Source: CAYNVQ01 sp964400735
GTDB taxonomy: Bacteria; Acidobacteriota; Aminicenantia; Aminicenantales; Aminicenantaceae
Assembly: GCA_964400735.1 (NCBI GenBank)
Contig: CAYNVQ010000001.1
Span: 744,001 to 808,000 of the forward strand
Reading direction: 5' to 3'
Length of the DNA stretch: 64,000 bases
A program made the translations under genes and the position numbers. Each line of letters starts with the position of its first letter. Position 1 is the stretch's first letter. Below the pieces are notes generated by a model. The model did not search any database. It was not told where the DNA came from and worked only from the letters and a program-made list of their open reading frames with translations. Positions 24,601 to 33,441 of this stretch are shown in pieces.

Positions 24601-25331
24601 GAATGGAAAGTTTTCTTCTCCAAGACCACATGAGGCACAATCCGGATATGGCCAAAACCACCATTATGATGCTTGCCTCCAACAGTCATAAAGGAGATGC
24701 CGCGCCCTGGCAGAAACTCGGAAGTCCGGCTTTTATCACCAAACCCGTAAGAATGTCTTCTTTGCTGGAATCTATTGAAAAAACTATCAATGGCTTGCCG
24801 AAAGGAAAATCAGAAGCTGGGGAAATTCCAGAAATGGCCGAAGAACGAAAGCCTTTTCCATCTTCATCATCGGTGCCCCCTTCGGAGATAGAAAGTGAGG
24901 AGTCTCAGGCGCAGGAAAAGCCTGCTCAAGAAAAACAGAATTCCTACCGTGTGCTGATTGCCGAAGACAACATCGTCAACCAAAAAGTTGCCTATTTCAT
25001 GCTCGAAAAACAAGGGCACCAGGTTACAGGAGTAAGAGATGGGAAAGAAGCCGTTGATGCATTGGATAAAGCTGTATTCGATGTGGTTCTGATGGATGTA
25101 CAGATGCCCAACATGAACGGTTTTGAAGCGACGGCAGCTATCAGGGAGAAGGAAAAAAATTCTGAAAAACATATCCCGATTATTGCCATGACTGCCCATG
25201 CCATGAAAGGCGACAAGGAGATGTGCCTGGAGGCTGGAATGGACGACTACGTGGCGAAACCTCTCAAAGCCGACGATCTCCTCTCCAAAATCGAGGGCGC
25301 TGTCCAAAAGTTTGGGAGAGCCCATAATTAA
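21678..25331 (+). CDS. Hybrid sensor histidine kinase, five PAS domains and two receivers
   Basis: 1217 residues, no membrane segment, so a cytoplasmic sensor. Order: PAS domains from about residues 35, 160, 290, 410 and 545; HisKA with His678 in ANISHEIRTPMNGILG; HATPase with N-box LVNLLSNALKFTNKGE, DTGIGIP and GGTGLGLSI; receiver 1 with Asp970 (LLDAYLPGM); receiver 2 with Asp1140 (VLMDVQMPNMNGFEA). PAS domains usually bind ligands, haem or flavin; none is evident from motifs. Phosphate would pass His678 to a receiver Asp, then to the HPt proteins downstream and on to the flanking cyclases (inference). Confidence 0.93.
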   Translation: MMDEKDILESLNRRQSLSPDVHEPLHLEKKLQIERAYLDQLFESAQEAIVLADKQGHVIRINSEFSRLFGYTKDEILGKSIDQLVAPAEVQDQALFITQRTLLGEKLRLETVRRHKNGKLIDVSILASPIIVDGKLEAIFGIYRDISEQKKIIDSLKESEKRFHDIALSSADWIWEVDIEGKYTFASGKVRQILGYEPHEIIGKTPFDLMPSKEAQRISEAFIRAISEKQPIVDLENWNLTKDGKEVLLLTNGVPILAESGEFLGYRGVDKDITDRKWTEEKLKANEEKYRMIFESFHDVYYRTDNNGNITDISPSVFKQAGYSTEEVIGKPVAMFYQHPEDRDALIKKLLENGFANDYELTLLAKDGRKIFTSANARMIYDANQQPIGVEGVLRDITERKQAEAALRKREEQFRSIFQESPIGIELYDSSGNLLEANEASLEIFGIQNHDTGRRVNLFKNPVLSEKATYKLLNGELTKYEVLFDFEKIKEFNLFETSKSGSIYLDVLITPIGKDENTNPTGYLVQLQDITERKETEEALQKEAAKLSAMISGMEEGVVFADSDNNIVEVNGYFLRLAKREKPEVIGKSLWDFHPQVSGDKLRAYIENFRSSPQSQPIIIQRPMFGLETIMRMQPIYFKNRYEGIIVNLIDVTQLVTAQKKAQSADQAKSEFLANISHEIRTPMNGILGMTDLVLETNLTPEQEEYITGIKKSAESMMTLINDLLDFSKVEAKKIELESISFNVHDFIYETVSPLALEAYKKKLDLVCDVPQSISYRVTGDPARLKQVLVNLLSNALKFTNKGEVVVSVKEELKTTEAVSLQFTVRDTGIGIPQDKQEIIFNAFAQADGSMTRKFGGTGLGLSISRQFVELMGGRIWVESEVDKGSEFHFTVKLGVDNEEQPALHADKKLPLDNLSALLIDDNTTTRRVIKDMLSGEKIQLSEAESAEEALTFIDKAEREGRSFSFYLLDAYLPGMESFLLQDHMRHNPDMAKTTIMMLASNSHKGDAAPWQKLGSPAFITKPVRMSSLLESIEKTINGLPKGKSEAGEIPEMAEERKPFPSSSSVPPSEIESEESQAQEKPAQEKQNSYRVLIAEDNIVNQKVAYFMLEKQGHQVTGVRDGKEAVDALDKAVFDVVLMDVQMPNMNGFEATAAIREKEKNSEKHIPIIAMTAHAMKGDKEMCLEAGMDDYVAKPLKADDLLSKIEGAVQKFGRAHN

Positions 25332-25341
25332 TTCGCGAATC

Positions 25342-26286
25342 ATGGATAAACATATTCTGCATCCCAAGCCGACAAAAGTGTTGATCGCAGAGGATAATGC
25401 CGTATCCGCAAAGATCCTTCAAAAAAACATCAAGGAATGGGGTTATGAAGTTGTCCTGGCGAAAGATGGGAGACAAGCCTGGCAGGCTTTGCTGGATGAA
25501 GAAATCGGTTTAGCTGTTCTGGACTGGATGATGCCCAAGATCAATGGCATCGAATTATGTAAAAAAATCAGGCAAATAAACAACCGAAACGAAAACCACG
25601 AATACACCTACATCATTTTATTGACAGCCAAGGACGAACAAAAAGACCTGATCAAGGGGTTCTCTGCAGGAGCGGATGATTATATCACAAAACCCTTCAA
25701 TCATCTTGAGCTCAAGGCCCGTTTAAAAACCGGAAAACGTATTATAGATTTACAGAGGCAGCTTCAAGAACAGGCAAATCGGGATGGCCTGACTGCACTC
25801 TGGAACCGGAAACGAATGTACCGAATTTTGGAAAAAGAGATCAATCGCTGCCAAAGACAAAGATATCCATTAGCTGTCATCATGATCGATATAGACAATT
25901 TCAAGAAGATAAATGATACACATGGACATCAAAGTGGTGATGCTGTCCTCAAAGCTGTTTCATCCCTTCTGAAAAAAAGGATTCGCAGCTATGACGAAAT
26001 CTGCCGATATGGAGGAGATGAACTGCTCATCATCCTTCCTAATTGCGATCTCAGGGGGACAAAAAAAATCGCTGAACGTATCCGACAAGCCGTTTCTTCT
26101 CAAGAACTGGAAACAGAAAACACGGCTTTAAATATCACGATTAGTCTTGGAGGAGTCTCCTCAGGAGATAAGGTCACAGAGCTAAAACCAGAGATTCTTA
26201 TCTCAACGAGTGATACGGCCCTTCTCGAGGCAAAATCAAAAGGCCGCAATTGTGCGGTTATAAAAAATCTAAAGGAATATAAGTGA
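25342..26286 (+). CDS. Response regulator with diguanylate cyclase domain (REC-GGDEF), 2
   Basis: 314 residues from ATG 25342, ten bases after the kinase stop; an in-frame TTG at 25312 would overlap it. Paralogue of the 20758 protein: receiver with LIAEDN, Asp in AVLDWMMPKINGIEL and DYITKPF; GGDEF domain with MIDIDNFKKINDTHGHQSGD, CRYGGDELLIILP (GGDEL variant) and I-site RSYD. The two flank the kinase, suggesting a local duplication. Expected output: c-di-GMP. Confidence 0.92.
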   Translation: MDKHILHPKPTKVLIAEDNAVSAKILQKNIKEWGYEVVLAKDGRQAWQALLDEEIGLAVLDWMMPKINGIELCKKIRQINNRNENHEYTYIILLTAKDEQKDLIKGFSAGADDYITKPFNHLELKARLKTGKRIIDLQRQLQEQANRDGLTALWNRKRMYRILEKEINRCQRQRYPLAVIMIDIDNFKKINDTHGHQSGDAVLKAVSSLLKKRIRSYDEICRYGGDELLIILPNCDLRGTKKIAERIRQAVSSQELETENTALNITISLGGVSSGDKVTELKPEILISTSDTALLEAKSKGRNCAVIKNLKEYK

Positions 26287-26292
26287 ACCAAA

Positions 26293-26691
26293 ATGTCCAA
26301 TTTTCCGCATGCCAAAAGTAACGGACCGATCGATTTAGCTTCGGTCTTGGAAAGAATCGGAGGAGATGAATCTTTTCTCCAGGAACTGATCGATATCTAC
26401 ATCGAAGATTTCATCGAAAAATACGCTCAACTCAAGCAAGCTGTCGAACAGGCGGAATTCGATACCATTAAAGAAGTCGCTCATAGCCTTAAAGGCGCTT
26501 CTGGGAATCTGAGTCTAACCGACCTACAGGAAACATCATACGCTCTGGAGCTTTCGGGTAAAGAAAAAAATATCGAACAGGCCAAACATTCATTCTCACG
26601 CCTCGGCGAAGAATTTGAAAGGCTCAAAGATATTCTTCCTTTGGATAAATGGCAAAATGTCCAAGATAAAATGCTCCGCATAAAAAAGTAA
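26293..26691 (+). CDS. Histidine phosphotransfer (HPt) protein
   Basis: A 132-residue four-helix HPt protein with the phosphorylated His64 in AHSLKGASGNL. It relays phosphate between a hybrid kinase receiver and a terminal response regulator. Nearly the whole sequence (ERIGGDESFL, ELIDIYIEDFI) recurs in the N-terminus of the next protein, with the active His at the same residue number, so one arose from the other by duplication. Its stop overlaps the next start as TAATG. Confidence 0.9.
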   Translation: MSNFPHAKSNGPIDLASVLERIGGDESFLQELIDIYIEDFIEKYAQLKQAVEQAEFDTIKEVAHSLKGASGNLSLTDLQETSYALELSGKEKNIEQAKHSFSRLGEEFERLKDILPLDKWQNVQDKMLRIKK

Positions 26692-27815
26692 TGTCTGAAG
26701 TTAAAAGCTCCGCCAGCCCCCCCCCGATTGACATCTCATCCGCCATGGAGAGGATCGGAGGGGACGAGTCTTTTCTCCACGAGCTCATCGACATCTACAT
26801 CGAAGATTTCATCCAAAAACATAAACGTCTTGAAAAAGCTATCGACTATGAAGACTTTAAAGCCATTACGGAAATCGGGCACAGCCTTAGGGGTTCATCC
26901 GCTAACTTGAGCCTCAACGGTCTTTATGACGTCTGTGCTGGAATAGAGTTATCAGGCAAAAAAAAGGATATCGAACAATCTAGACTTCTATTTATCCGTC
27001 TGAATGAAGAATTTGTAAAGCTAAAAGATTTCTTTCCCCCGGATAAGAGAAAAGATATCGATCAAAAATGGGAACCTATAGACAACGAACCATCCTGGTG
27101 TCCTGAAGGGGGCGGAACCGAAAAAAACATGCTGGTGCACATCCTGGCGGCTGATGATTCGGCTCCCAACCAGATCTTACTCAAGCACTATGCCGCAAAG
27201 GCAGATTATCTCATCGATATGGCGTGCAATGGAAGAGAGGCTGTGGAACTTTTCCGGCAAAATTCGTATTCGATCGTTTTGCTTGATATCCACATGCCAG
27301 AAATGGATGGATTCGGCGCCCTCGATTTAATGAGACAATTCGAACATGAAAATATTCTCCCTAGAACCCCCATTGTTGCCTTAACGGGATCGACCTTTCA
27401 AGAAGAGGGAACCACGTGTCTAGATGCAGGATTTGATGATTTCGTTGAGAAATCGTCCATCGGAGACACTTTGAGTAAAATCATCCAAAAACATGTAAAA
27501 ACGGCAAAATTAGGAACAGAAATTGAGCACCTCGATGAGGCCATCCTTCCCTTAATCCCTGAATATCTCGAAAACAGAAAAAAAGATGTCATCAAGATCA
27601 GAGAAGCGCTAGAAAACCAGGAATTTAACGAAATCGAAGATTTGGGTCACAAAATGAAAGGATCTGGGAAGTGCTATGGGTTCGAAAAGATCAGTATGTT
27701 GGGCCACCAAATCGAAATTTCGGCGAAACAAAAAAATATTCACAGAATCGAACATGTTGCCGCTAAGATTCAGGATTATCTGTTCAACTTGAAATATGAC
27801 GGGCATGAAAGATAA
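26691..27815 (+). CDS. HPt-REC-HPt phosphorelay protein
   Basis: 374 residues with an uncommon symmetric layout. N-terminal HPt (1-125) with His64 in GHSLRGSSANL; central receiver (about 145-265) with ADDSAPNQILLKHY, Asp in IVLLDIHMPEMDGFGA and the switch Thr in VALTGS; C-terminal HPt (about 280-370) with the active His in LGHKMKGSGKCYGFE. The receiver lacks the usual KP pair (EKSS). No output domain is present, so it is a phosphate hub or sink for the kinase upstream. Confidence 0.9.
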   Translation: MSEVKSSASPPPIDISSAMERIGGDESFLHELIDIYIEDFIQKHKRLEKAIDYEDFKAITEIGHSLRGSSANLSLNGLYDVCAGIELSGKKKDIEQSRLLFIRLNEEFVKLKDFFPPDKRKDIDQKWEPIDNEPSWCPEGGGTEKNMLVHILAADDSAPNQILLKHYAAKADYLIDMACNGREAVELFRQNSYSIVLLDIHMPEMDGFGALDLMRQFEHENILPRTPIVALTGSTFQEEGTTCLDAGFDDFVEKSSIGDTLSKIIQKHVKTAKLGTEIEHLDEAILPLIPEYLENRKKDVIKIREALENQEFNEIEDLGHKMKGSGKCYGFEKISMLGHQIEISAKQKNIHRIEHVAAKIQDYLFNLKYDGHER

Positions 27816-27937
27816 TCTCAAAAATGCATGATGTCACTTTTTCCCCACATATGCTGCCCCTCCAACCTACTCCCCAAAATTTGTGGGATGGAGCGTGAAA
27901 TGGCCTTGAATCGTATATAATCCGGGATGATAACGGG

Positions 27938-28864
27938 TTATTGTTCGAGTGATTGCATCAAACTCAACAGGTGTTTTTCTCCGATTTGTCCAAACCCTTC
28001 CTTAATTTTCATGACACCACAAAGATAAGGGCCTACTCGAGCAAGATAGATGTTATGGTAGTACCGGTCTTTTATCAGATAGCCAGAGGATGTCTTTTGG
28101 ACTGCATCAGCTCCTTTAGCTTCTAGATACTGTTCTAACATATGCTGAGCCTCTTTGGAATCCTTGCCCTCAATAAGAAAGCAATCAAAAGAGAGGCCTC
28201 CCGTCTCATAACTGGCAAAATAGCCATCATGCATAAATCTATATCCCATCACATTGTGCAGGATGAATTTCTGGGTATTGGGGAGCAAACCTTCTTGGGG
28301 AAATTTTTCCAGGAGAACCGGAAATCCCCCTTTATCACCGACTCTGTCCGCGATGCTTTTGGAAACTTTGCGCAACATCTCTTCGGTTCTATCCTCGCAA
28401 TCAAAGCAAAGGAGCTTCACATAATAGCCGCCAACCAGAAAATTCAGTGTTCCTTCTTCAATATAACCTTGAGTCCCCACCGATAAGAACCGACTATCGG
28501 GATAACGTTCGGCACTGTATATTCCGAAAGAGTTTTTGGGATCTCCCATGTCATAAATTTCCACAGTTATGGAATCTGCAGAATCGGTTTTTTTGAACAG
28601 AGCCACTCCCAATTGCTTGAAATCATAAGCTAGGTATATCTCAGCAGCGCCGTTTATGTATTCGAAAAGGGTTTCAGGGTAATAATTTTGCATGTCTTCG
28701 CTTATCCTCAATCCTTCAATCTCGGGAAGAAGAGACTCAAGGGTCGCCTGGCTCTTTTCTTCCGTTCTGCCAGAAACAGAAGACAAAAACACCAAAAATA
28801 AAATGAGAATGCCGACGATCCAGGATCTTTTTTCCTTTGCTAATCCGTCTGTATTCATGTTCAA
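27938..28864 (-). CDS. DUF6599-like secreted protein
   Basis: 308 residues: an N-terminal hydrophobic signal-type segment (about 14-31) followed by a soluble domain. The blocks YPETLFEYINGAAEIYLAYD and VEIYDMGDPKNSFGIYSAER match what I recall of the DUF6599 family, which has no known function. Expected to be periplasmic or membrane-attached. Transcribed alone, convergent with the relay cluster. Confidence 0.65.
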   Translation of the reverse strand: MNMNTDGLAKEKRSWIVGILILFLVFLSSVSGRTEEKSQATLESLLPEIEGLRISEDMQNYYPETLFEYINGAAEIYLAYDFKQLGVALFKKTDSADSITVEIYDMGDPKNSFGIYSAERYPDSRFLSVGTQGYIEEGTLNFLVGGYYVKLLCFDCEDRTEEMLRKVSKSIADRVGDKGGFPVLLEKFPQEGLLPNTQKFILHNVMGYRFMHDGYFASYETGGLSFDCFLIEGKDSKEAQHMLEQYLEAKGADAVQKTSSGYLIKDRYYHNIYLARVGPYLCGVMKIKEGFGQIGEKHLLSLMQSLEQ

Positions 28865-29205
28865 TTCTCCGTCCTTTCAGTCCTAGACTTTTCTATTCTT
28901 TTACCAGATTTCGACAAAAAAAGGAATGGGTGCCATCGGCATTTCTTCATCTTCTCACAACTTTGGAATTGTCTTGTTCAATACATCCTTGGCGTCTGAC
29001 AATGTAGGATTCTCTCGAAGGACGACTCAAGAAGGCTAGATCCTCAATAGCGCTCCGGACATTCCTGATAACCTACCGTAGAACAGCTAGTCCGCGGGAA
29101 ACGGAAATGACCCCCACTTTTTAGCTTGGAGCCCCCAGGTTGTTGACAGATAAAGAGGGAAAGAGTACTTTGAAATAAGAACCAGAGGCCGTAGAAAAAA
29201 TCAAC
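28865..29205. other. Intergenic region before DUF362 gene
   Basis: Separates divergently transcribed genes. Apart from the promoter at 29143-29171 I see no gene, RNA or repeat. Confidence 0.5.
29143..29171 (+). promoter_or_regulatory. Promoter of the DUF362-AmrS operon
   Basis: Perfect TTGACA (29143-29148), a 17-base spacer and TACTTT (29166-29171). Transcription from about 29178 would leave a leader of roughly 28 bases before ATG 29206. Confidence 0.5.
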
Positions 29206-30096
29206 ATGTCAAAAGTAGTCATCATCAAGGGAAAAAACGTTTTTTCAGCTGCGGATGAAATTAACGAGAAGGTCTTTCTCATCATGCTTGAAAAAGGATT
29301 TTCTATCCTGATGGAGCAGAATCATATTACAGACAATCTCCATAGATTGCTTCCGGATGATAAAAGTATCGGGATTAAAATCAACACTATCGGAGGAAAA
29401 AATATTTCCACCCGGCCGCTCTCTGCTCTCGGTCTAGCCCGGATGATATCCGAAAAAAACAATAGAGTTCAGCAAATTATAATCTGGGACCGAACCAACA
29501 GGGAGCTGAAAGATGCAGGATACAAATTAGAGCTAAACCGAGCCGGGATCCGGATATTTGGAACGGATACCCAAGGTGTCGGCTACAACCAGGGCCTCGT
29601 TTCCCATCTCAATATCGGAAGCCTCTTTTCCTCTATTCAAGTGGACTATGTCTCTGCTTCCATTAGCCTCGCTATCCTGAAGGATCATGGCTTAGCGGGC
29701 GTGACCGCAGGAATGAAGAATTATTTCGGTGCGGTTCATAATCCCAACAAGTATCATGACACAAACTGCAATCCCTATGTGGCCGAGGTTTTCGATATCG
29801 ATATCATCAAAAAAAAGCACCGATTGACTATATTGGACGGACTTATCGTCCAGTACCATAGAGGACCTTCTTTCCATCCCAAGTGGGCGGATAAACAAGG
29901 AATCCTGATCTTCAGCATCGACCCGGTTGCTGCAGATAGGGTCGGCTGGCAAATCATCGAAAAGCTGAGAGCAGAGAAAGGCCTTCCCTCTTTACTTGAA
30001 GAGAATAGAGAACCCCTGTATTTAAAAACGGCTGAGAAAATGGGATTGGGAACAGCTTCATTAAGCGAAATCACCGTCATCGAAGAGGAAGTCTGA
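29206..30096 (+). CDS. DUF362 domain protein
   Basis: A 296-residue protein of the DUF362 family, identified by IGIKINTIGGKNISTRPLSA near the start, SLAILKDHGLAGVTAGMKNY in the middle and FSIDPVAADRVGW towards the end. DUF362 members often sit next to iron-sulfur domains or radical SAM genes and have no settled reaction; this one lacks a fused ferredoxin domain. It is followed after one base by an AmrS-like radical SAM gene, so the two are co-translated. Confidence 0.85.
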   Translation: MSKVVIIKGKNVFSAADEINEKVFLIMLEKGFSILMEQNHITDNLHRLLPDDKSIGIKINTIGGKNISTRPLSALGLARMISEKNNRVQQIIIWDRTNRELKDAGYKLELNRAGIRIFGTDTQGVGYNQGLVSHLNIGSLFSSIQVDYVSASISLAILKDHGLAGVTAGMKNYFGAVHNPNKYHDTNCNPYVAEVFDIDIIKKKHRLTILDGLIVQYHRGPSFHPKWADKQGILIFSIDPVAADRVGWQIIEKLRAEKGLPSLLEENREPLYLKTAEKMGLGTASLSEITVIEEEV

Positions 30097-30097
30097 A

Positions 30098-31219
30098 ATG
30101 GACAGGAGAACATTTTTTAAAACCACAGGGGCCGTTAGCGCTCTTTCTTGCGCCGGAGCAGCGTCTCTGCTTTCCGAGATGTACGCTTTTTCGCAAGATG
30201 CCAATCTTTCCCGGGTGGAAGCGAAGTTCTACAAAAAACACCCGGACCGGGAAATCGAGTGCACACTCTGTCCCCGCTTCTGCAAACTGGGGGATAAAGA
30301 AAGGGGTTATTGCGGCGTTCGGGAAAATAAGGGGGGAATCTATTACACGCTGGTATATGGGAAAGCATGTTCCATCCACGTCGATCCTATCGAAAAAAAG
30401 CCTTTATTCCACTTTCTGCCCTCCAGCTCGGCTCTCTCTATCGCTACAGCAGGATGCAATGTGAACTGTAAATTTTGCCAGAATTGGGAGATTTCCCAGG
30501 TAAGGCCAGAACAAATTCGTCATGTGGACTTCCCACCCACCTCAGTTGCCCAGACAGCAGAAAAATATAAATGTCCGGTCATCGCTTACACCTACTCCGA
30601 GCCCGTGGTCTTTTATGAATACATGTACGATACCGCTGTTGAATCTCGCAAGAAAAATATCAAAAATGTTGTGATCACTGGAGGCCATATCAATCCTGAA
30701 CCTTTGGTTGAACTGATCGAGGTGGTAGATGCCATTAAGGTCGATCTCAAGGCCTTCACTCAGGATTTCTACACCCAGTATGTGCGAGGCCAACTTCAGC
30801 CTGTGCTCGATGCGATCAAAATCATTGCCAAAAATGATGTCTGGCTGGAAATCGTTTACCTCGTCATTCCCACACTCAATGACAATCCTGAAAATATACA
30901 CCGATTGAGCAAATGGCTCCTCGGGGAAGTCGGTCCAGATGTTCCGGTTCATTTCTCCCGTTTTCATCCCATGTACCTCCTGAAAAATCTTCCTTCCACA
31001 CCTGTATCAACCCTGGAACAGGCCCGCACCATAGCTTTGGAGGAAGGCCTCCGCTATGTATATATCGGGAATGTCGCCGGCCACGAGGCAGAAAACACCT
31101 TTTGTCCTAAATGCCACAAAATGGTGATCGAAAGAACCATCTACCAGATCCATAAAATCGAAATAAAGGATGGAAAATGTGCTTTTTGCGGAAATCCCAT
31201 ACCAGGGATCTGGGATTAG
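30098..31219 (+). CDS. amrS: AmmeMemoRadiSam-type radical SAM enzyme with Tat-like signal
   Basis: 373 residues. The radical SAM cluster motif CNVNCKFC lies in the region AGCNVNCKFCQNWEISQ; upstream are ECTLCPRFCKLGDKERGYCG and SIHVDPIEKKPLFHFLP, both typical of AmrS proteins. A C-terminal CPKCHK and CAFCGNP may bind another metal. Unusually, it begins MDRRTFFKTTGAVSALS, a twin-arginine export signal followed by a hydrophobic stretch. Reaction unknown. Symbol given by family resemblance; the Memo and AMMECR1 partners are not in the window. Confidence 0.85.
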   Translation: MDRRTFFKTTGAVSALSCAGAASLLSEMYAFSQDANLSRVEAKFYKKHPDREIECTLCPRFCKLGDKERGYCGVRENKGGIYYTLVYGKACSIHVDPIEKKPLFHFLPSSSALSIATAGCNVNCKFCQNWEISQVRPEQIRHVDFPPTSVAQTAEKYKCPVIAYTYSEPVVFYEYMYDTAVESRKKNIKNVVITGGHINPEPLVELIEVVDAIKVDLKAFTQDFYTQYVRGQLQPVLDAIKIIAKNDVWLEIVYLVIPTLNDNPENIHRLSKWLLGEVGPDVPVHFSRFHPMYLLKNLPSTPVSTLEQARTIALEEGLRYVYIGNVAGHEAENTFCPKCHKMVIERTIYQIHKIEIKDGKCAFCGNPIPGIWD

Positions 31220-33361
31220 ATGGGATTGATGAAAAAAAACCTCCCTCCATTTTTATTGGGTTTTTTGGCTCTTTCCTTTCAGATCATTCTCCTGCGGGAA
31301 TTTTCAGCTCATTTCTACGGAAATGAGATCACGTTTGGTTTCATTCTCGCTTCCTGGCTCTTGTGGGGCGGAATAGGAAGCATTCTGGGCGCTAAAATCA
31401 AAAAATTTCCCTTTTCACTCTCCGGTGTCTACTACTGTGTTATCCTTATTTTTCCTCTTTTGCTGTTATTGCTGAGGTTCTCTCGTTTCATTCTCGGAAC
31501 CCTGCCGGGGGAGCTCTCTGGTATGGCCCCCATGCTTCTGTTCTCTCTCGTTCTCTCCTTTTTTGTCAGCCTCCCTCTCGGAGCGCTATTCGTATTCAAT
31601 GCCCAGTATATGAAAGGGGATATTCCCCGCGTTTACCTGCTGGAGACCCTGGGCTCAGCCATGGCGGGATACGCTATTTACTTCCTGTTTATTCCTTCCT
31701 TTTCCAATTGGCAGACCACCGCCATTGTGGGGTTTTTTGCTTGTCTGGCGGTATTTTTTTTCGTGGACAGACAGAAACGGATTGTCATCCTATCGATCGC
31801 CCTTTTGGCCCTCTCTGCGTTCGGTGGCTTCGATCACCTGAGTCAGAAAATATTCTGGCTCCCTTTCCAAATGATCGAAAGTAAGGATACACCCTTCGGC
31901 AAATTACAGGTCGTTCAAACGAAGGAACAACTCTCTTTATACAACAACACCCTTTTGGTCTATTCCTCCCCGGATCTGGCTTCATCGGAAGAATCCGTTC
32001 ACTTCGCCCTTCTCCAGAGACCCGAAGCCACATCTATCCTCCTTATCGGTGGCGGTGCCGGCGGAAGCCTGAGCCAGATTTTGAAATACCCCGGCGTGGT
32101 GACGGATTATGTCGAGATCGACCCTGAAATCATCCGTTTATCCTTGAAATACCTCCCCGAGCAAGAAAGGCGATCCCTTCTGGACAAGAGAGTGCATATC
32201 CACTACCAAGATGGAAGAGCTTTTTTAAACAAAAGTCAATCGATTTATGATTTGATCATCCTTAATCTACCTGATCCCTCAACCGCCCAAATCAACCGAT
32301 TCTATACCAGGGAATTCTTCATCCAAGCCCGAAAAAAATTAAATCCCGAAGGCGTCCTTTCCTTTCGGGTTTCTTCGGCCGAGAATTACATCAGCCCTGA
32401 ACTGCAAAAATATCTATCCTCCCTCTATTTCACATTAAGGCAGGCCTTTCCCGAGATTAAAATCGTGCCTGGGGACACGAATATTTTTTTAGCCAGTTCA
32501 GGACAAATCTCCCTTGACCATCAGGAATTGGCCCAAAGAATTAATCATCTGGACCTGAAAAACCAAACCGTTAATGAAAATTCTTTGTTTTCTCGACTGA
32601 ATCCCTTGAGGGTCCAGCAGCTAATGGACATTGTTACCAAGGGCGAAAAATTGATAAATCGTGACCTGATACCGATAAGCTACTTTTACAACTCAGTCTT
32701 ATGGAGCACCCAGTTCCACAGATTTGAGAATTCTCTTTTCAAAATTCTCTCCCGACTCGGACGCTTTTGGCTGCTCGATTTACCTCTGATGGTTTTTGTT
32801 TTGGTTCTAATATGGATGGGATTGAGGGCACGAAAGACAAATTTTTTCCTTCTGCCTTTGGCTGCGATGGGGCTCACCACCATAACCGTCGAGATCATAC
32901 TCCTTCTCGCTTATCAAACCGCTTACGGATATCTTTACCAGAAGATCTCCCTGCTTTTCGCCTGCTTCATGGTCGGACTTTTTTTTGGAGCTCTTCGCGG
33001 GAAAGCGAGAAAAATTAAGGAATACCTTCAACTCCTTGTGCTTCAATTCGGCTTTGTTATCCTTCTTTTTCTTGTCCTCATATGGCTGAAGTCCCATCCT
33101 CCAGAATTTCTTTTCTTCCTCTTCCTTCTTTTTATCGGTTACTTGGGGGGTGATCTATTCGTCGTTTCTAACCACCTCTATTTGAACGAGAAAAAAAATT
33201 TGGGAATCGGTTACGGGCTCGATTTGCTGGGGTCATTTACCGGAGCGCTGGCAGCCACTTCCATCCTCATCCCCCTATTCGGGCTGCCCCTATTGGCGAA
33301 ATACATCTTCTTGATCAACTCATTTTGTTTCCTCTTTCTCCTGAGAGGACGGTCCATTTGA
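31220..33361 (+). CDS. Membrane-embedded spermidine-synthase-like protein
   Basis: 713 residues in three parts: an N-terminal block of about seven membrane segments (5-210), a central cytoplasmic aminopropyl/methyltransferase-like domain (about 225-440) with LLIGGGAGGSLSQIL, the acidic DYVEIDPEIIRLSLKY and the catalytic-loop-like LNLPDPSTAQINRFYT, and a C-terminal block of about six membrane segments. It belongs to the fused MFS/spermidine synthase group, whose substrates are largely unknown. The ATG abuts the amrS stop, so the three genes form one operon. Confidence 0.85.
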   Translation: MGLMKKNLPPFLLGFLALSFQIILLREFSAHFYGNEITFGFILASWLLWGGIGSILGAKIKKFPFSLSGVYYCVILIFPLLLLLLRFSRFILGTLPGELSGMAPMLLFSLVLSFFVSLPLGALFVFNAQYMKGDIPRVYLLETLGSAMAGYAIYFLFIPSFSNWQTTAIVGFFACLAVFFFVDRQKRIVILSIALLALSAFGGFDHLSQKIFWLPFQMIESKDTPFGKLQVVQTKEQLSLYNNTLLVYSSPDLASSEESVHFALLQRPEATSILLIGGGAGGSLSQILKYPGVVTDYVEIDPEIIRLSLKYLPEQERRSLLDKRVHIHYQDGRAFLNKSQSIYDLIILNLPDPSTAQINRFYTREFFIQARKKLNPEGVLSFRVSSAENYISPELQKYLSSLYFTLRQAFPEIKIVPGDTNIFLASSGQISLDHQELAQRINHLDLKNQTVNENSLFSRLNPLRVQQLMDIVTKGEKLINRDLIPISYFYNSVLWSTQFHRFENSLFKILSRLGRFWLLDLPLMVFVLVLIWMGLRARKTNFFLLPLAAMGLTTITVEIILLLAYQTAYGYLYQKISLLFACFMVGLFFGALRGKARKIKEYLQLLVLQFGFVILLFLVLIWLKSHPPEFLFFLFLLFIGYLGGDLFVVSNHLYLNEKKNLGIGYGLDLLGSFTGALAATSILIPLFGLPLLAKYIFLINSFCFLFLLRGRSI

Positions 33362-33441
33362 CCGCGAACGAGATTCTTTTTCCTCTGGAATTTAAACTTT
33401 TTCAGAAAAGATGGGGAATTTTTGATTTTCTCGAATTATTC

